Both the position numbers and the translations under genes were made by a program. Shown in pieces: positions 23,944 through 26,441 of a DNA stretch of 26,441 nucleotides. This DNA comes from JASFEQ01 sp050124735 (GTDB taxonomy: Bacteria > Desulfobacterota > DSM-4660 > Desulfatiglandales > HGW-15): the NCBI GenBank assembly GCA_050124735.1, contig JASFEQ010000014.1:1-26441 (forward strand), given 5' to 3'. Below the pieces are notes generated by a model, which was not told the origin of the DNA, ran no database searches, and saw only the letters and a list, made by a program, of their open reading frames with translations. The number at the start of each line of letters is the position of its first letter. The stretch's first letter is position 1.

Positions 23944-23994
23944 TTAGCTGTGCTAATAATATGGATGTATATTATTAGTAAAACTAATTGTCAA
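23944..23994 (-). promoter_or_regulatory. Sigma-70 promoter with a cluster of TTAG/CTAA palindromes
   Basis: On the minus strand TTGACA (23994-23989), a 17-base spacer and TATACA (23971-23966) make a near-consensus promoter for the Cys-rich gene. A perfect 10-bp inverted repeat, CTAATAATAT (23953-23962) with ATATTATTAG (23969-23978), covers the -10. It is flanked by TTAGC-TGT-GCTAA (23944-23956) and TTAGT-AAA-ACTAA (23975-23987). The regulator is unknown. Confidence 0.7.
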
Positions 23995-24037
23995 GTTTAA
24001 AAAAAGAGCGTTGCTCATATTTATCCAACGCGTCCCC

Positions 24038-25336
24038 TTATTTCACGTTGATCCAGATGAGTCTAGCCACCCCAGGGCCGGGATTTCTCCATTGGGAAGG
24101 CATTTCGGTTGTCAGGTAAATCACATCGCCACTTCGAATCGTATATACCGCCTTTTCCAGCTTCAGCTGTAATTTGCCTGACAACAAATAGCCCACCTCT
24201 TCCCCTTTGTGAATGAAGAAATGGGAGGGAAGGTCCTTATGGGGCGGGATTTCGATGAGGTAAGGCTCTGCTTTCAGGTCGAAATCTAAAGGGGTCATCC
24301 GTTTTGCACCTATGCTTCCTTCGGGCAAATCTGGAAATTTTACCTCTACGGCCTCTGCGGCTGGGAAAATAATCCTGTTCCTCATATCCGCAGACTCCTG
24401 AAAAAAGGAACTCACCTCAACGGAGAGGACTTCCGCCATTTTGAGGACTGCGGGCAGTGAGGGATATATGAGATTGCTCTCCACCTGAGAGATCGTGCTC
24501 GGCGTCACCCCTACAAGTTTGGCCAGTTCTGTTTGCGACAAGCCCCTTTTTATGCGAAACTCTTTCAAGCGCATTCCCAAGTCGATCCGACCTGTGGTTC
24601 GTCTTTCCAGATCAAAGGTAACATTCAGGTCTTTACGCCAGTAAGTGTATGGTCTATTTGGTGTATCCAGATCTCGCTTTTCAGCTTTTAGAATGGTCAG
24701 TGAGGTCACGCCTCTTCTAACAGACAAATCGATGGCCACCTGGGCAATCTGATTGATCTGGGCCCTGAGCCGCGGCGAATGGGCTCGCTTTTCAATGATC
24801 CAGTAGGCGATGGTGTTCAGTTCGTACAATCTGGGGCAGGAGTGGGCGTAAAAGTGGAGAATGTGCTCTTCCCCGCCCCAGAGTTCCTGCATACCGGTCA
24901 GACTTTCGAATACGAAACGCACATCCCCTTCCATCGTCCCGTGTATGCCATAGAAGGCATCCATGACCTTATCCTCTTTTCGCGGTTCATCAACCCTGAC
25001 AATGGTGCAGGGCCAATCAGATTCCTTATCATCATAGAATTTCAGGAAGACCTCAGAACCCGCCCCTTTGCCATATGTGAAACAATCTAGGATAGTGAGA
25101 TACGGATTCTCGGATAAAGTTCCTAGATTATCCAGAAGGTTTTTCGGAGATCGGTCAAAGCTGACATAGATGAGGGGTTTGTTCTGGGCCTGGGAGGCCA
25201 GAATAAAGTTCATACAAAACACGTATGCCAGACTGCCCGCATCATCATGCCACACCACATTATCGCCAATATAGAGGCCTCCAAGGAGGCGGTCCAATTG
25301 GCTCACTCCGGAAGCCACTCTTAATCTTTTTGACAT
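24038..25336 (-). CDS. KaiC-like / XRE HTH / cupin fusion regulator
   Basis: 432 residues. The first 240 or so resemble the KaiC/RadA RecA fold (SGVSQLDRLLGGLYIGDNVV), but the P-loop reads WHDDAGSLA, without the GKT/S of Walker A, and the Walker B Asp is replaced in FVFESLTGM, so ATPase activity is doubtful. A clear XRE helix-turn-helix follows (LKEFRIKRGLSQTELAKLVG, VTPSTISQVESN, about 255-310). The last 100 residues are a cupin_2 sensor (HFFIHKGEEVGYLLSGKLQL, SGDVIYL). XRE-cupin proteins are small-ligand-sensing repressors or activators. The gene lies 149 bases upstream of the Cys-rich gene on the same strand and 52 bases after glnD. Candidate targets are the adjacent palindromes at 23944-23987 or itself. 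Confidence 0.88.
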   Translation of the reverse strand: MSKRLRVASGVSQLDRLLGGLYIGDNVVWHDDAGSLAYVFCMNFILASQAQNKPLIYVSFDRSPKNLLDNLGTLSENPYLTILDCFTYGKGAGSEVFLKFYDDKESDWPCTIVRVDEPRKEDKVMDAFYGIHGTMEGDVRFVFESLTGMQELWGGEEHILHFYAHSCPRLYELNTIAYWIIEKRAHSPRLRAQINQIAQVAIDLSVRRGVTSLTILKAEKRDLDTPNRPYTYWRKDLNVTFDLERRTTGRIDLGMRLKEFRIKRGLSQTELAKLVGVTPSTISQVESNLIYPSLPAVLKMAEVLSVEVSSFFQESADMRNRIIFPAAEAVEVKFPDLPEGSIGAKRMTPLDFDLKAEPYLIEIPPHKDLPSHFFIHKGEEVGYLLSGKLQLKLEKAVYTIRSGDVIYLTTEMPSQWRNPGPGVARLIWINVK

Positions 25337-25388
25337 CTTTACGCCCTTATTTTTTTAAATTATGTAATCGTCTCAATAACACCCCATA

Positions 25389-26441
25389 TTATTCCATAAC
25401 AGGCATAATCTCCAACCTTATTCTTTCAATTTCATCCTCATCAAGAATCTTCTGTCCACCCGAATCTCTCACATAGAAAACGCCCATCATCTTTTCCTTG
25501 TCCCTGTTAACCTTTGCAAACCTGATATCCAAAGCCAGGGAGAAGATTTCTTTTGCCAGATCGTAAAGCAGGCCAGTTCTACCTCCTGCACTTACTTCTA
25601 TGATTGTAAAGAAATCGGAAGCTTCGTTGTCAATCTTTACCTTTTTGGGCGGGTAACCATAATCCTCACCCAAAGAAAATATTTGTCTTTCCTTTTTACT
25701 GATCAGCTCGTCCAGTGGAATTTGATCTTCAATTACCTGCAAGGCTTCATTCTGGATCTTGTTCCACATTCGTTCTTCGCGATAGGGATCCAGCGGATTG
25801 GTCACCTCGTAAACATCAAATGCAAGTCCGTTCTTCAAGGTAAAGATATTGGCCGATAGGACCTCGATGTTGTTGAGCGTAAAGACCCCCACCATTTTAC
25901 TGAAAAGACCGGGCATATCATAAGTACACAAAATGACTCTGGTCACGGGGGCATTTTTCAGTTTCTGTAATGTCCATGCGAGCCTTTCTTTGCCCATGCT
26001 CAAGGCGAGGCGAAAGTGCTCTGCCATGTCCTCTAAGGGGTTACTCAGAAAGTATCTGGCGGATACCTGATCCATGAGATTCTGGATATCTTTTCTTGGA
26101 AATTCAGGCTTCAAGCGCTCGCTCAGCTTCCTCCTATTATCTTGTAGCCTTCTGGTCGCATCTGGTGAGGCCAGCAAGCCTCCTTCTAAGATACGCCTGA
26201 CTTTAAAAAACAACTCAATGATCAGCATGGTCTTCCATTCACTATGGGCCAGAGGACCGGTGGCGATGCTATCCGCCACGGCCAGCAAGAAAAGCAATCT
26301 GAGGGTCTCAAGGTCTTGTATCGTTTGCGCTAACTGAACAGAGGTCTTTTCATCATTGAGATCTCTCCTCTGGGAAACGCGAACTAGAAGAAGGTGGTAT
26401 TTAACCAGAAATGAGACCACCTGGGAAGCCCGACCATTTAT
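25389..26441 (-). CDS. glnD: [Protein-PII] uridylyltransferase / uridylyl-removing enzyme, C-terminal part
   Basis: The frame stays open to the window end, so the N-terminal nucleotidyltransferase and most of the HD domain are outside; about 350 residues are visible. The end of the HD region (FLVKYHLLLVRVSQRRDLND) is typical of GlnD, followed by the helical linker (LLAVADSIATGPLAHSEWK) and two ACT domains (VILCTYDMPGLFSKMVGVFT; FTIIEVSAGGRTGLLYDLAK). GlnD senses glutamine through the ACT domains and uridylylates or deuridylylates PII proteins, controlling nitrogen assimilation. The GTG at 26420 is internal, not a start. The XRE-cupin gene follows 52 bases downstream on the same strand. Confidence 0.92.
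   Translation of the reverse strand: MNGRASQVVSFLVKYHLLLVRVSQRRDLNDEKTSVQLAQTIQDLETLRLLFLLAVADSIATGPLAHSEWKTMLIIELFFKVRRILEGGLLASPDATRRLQDNRRKLSERLKPEFPRKDIQNLMDQVSARYFLSNPLEDMAEHFRLALSMGKERLAWTLQKLKNAPVTRVILCTYDMPGLFSKMVGVFTLNNIEVLSANIFTLKNGLAFDVYEVTNPLDPYREERMWNKIQNEALQVIEDQIPLDELISKKERQIFSLGEDYGYPPKKVKIDNEASDFFTIIEVSAGGRTGLLYDLAKEIFSLALDIRFAKVNRDKEKMMGVFYVRDSGGQKILDEDEIERIRLEIMPVME

Overview
The window looks like chromosome of an anaerobic member of the Desulfobacterota (former Deltaproteobacteria; a sulfate reducer or syntroph). The evidence is a tungsten/molybdopterin aldehyde:ferredoxin oxidoreductase, heterodisulfide-reductase-type electron carriers with in-frame UGA (selenocysteine) codons, many low-potential Fe-S proteins and a DUF1318 lipoprotein. 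This assignment is an inference from gene content; no rRNA or tRNA gene was seen.

Layout. (1) 1-3229, plus strand: 3' part of an asparagine synthetase, a small zinc-ribbon/winged-helix protein and an HExxH lipoprotein peptidase. (2) 3468-4556, minus strand: a small membrane protein and a higBA toxin-antitoxin locus with a clear promoter/operator, whose toxin frame carries an in-frame TGA. (3) 5027-8932, plus: a giant AsmA-like protein and a DUF1318 lipoprotein, resembling the YdbH-YnbE-YdbL envelope system. (4) 9028-12866, plus: a large NAD-type glutamate dehydrogenase and a GAF-ANTAR RNA-binding regulator. (5) 13018-23422, plus: an RNA leader with two hexaloop hairpins and a mutually exclusive terminator (the ANTAR target architecture), followed by a seven-gene redox module: GltB-like FMN protein, ferredoxin, AOR, second ferredoxin, HdrA (Sec), MvhD (Sec) and an HdrC-GltD fusion. 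(6) 23478-26441, minus: a Cys-rich protein with its own promoter/operator, a KaiC-like/XRE/cupin regulator with a degenerate P-loop, and the 3' part of glnD.

How they may work together (inference). AOR and its ferredoxin would exchange low-potential electrons with the double-FAD HdrA; MvhD and the HdrC-GltD fusion would pass them to NAD(P)(H). This would be a confurcating or bifurcating unit analogous to, but different from, the BamB-I type of class II benzoyl-CoA reductase. The GAF-ANTAR protein encoded just upstream would allow transcription through the leader terminator. Two unrelated signals, recoded UGA codons with hairpins just downstream and the dual-hexaloop leader, make this module the most interesting part of the window.

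Intergenic spacers repeatedly consist of degenerate 7- or 8-bp tandem arrays, an unusual genome-style feature.
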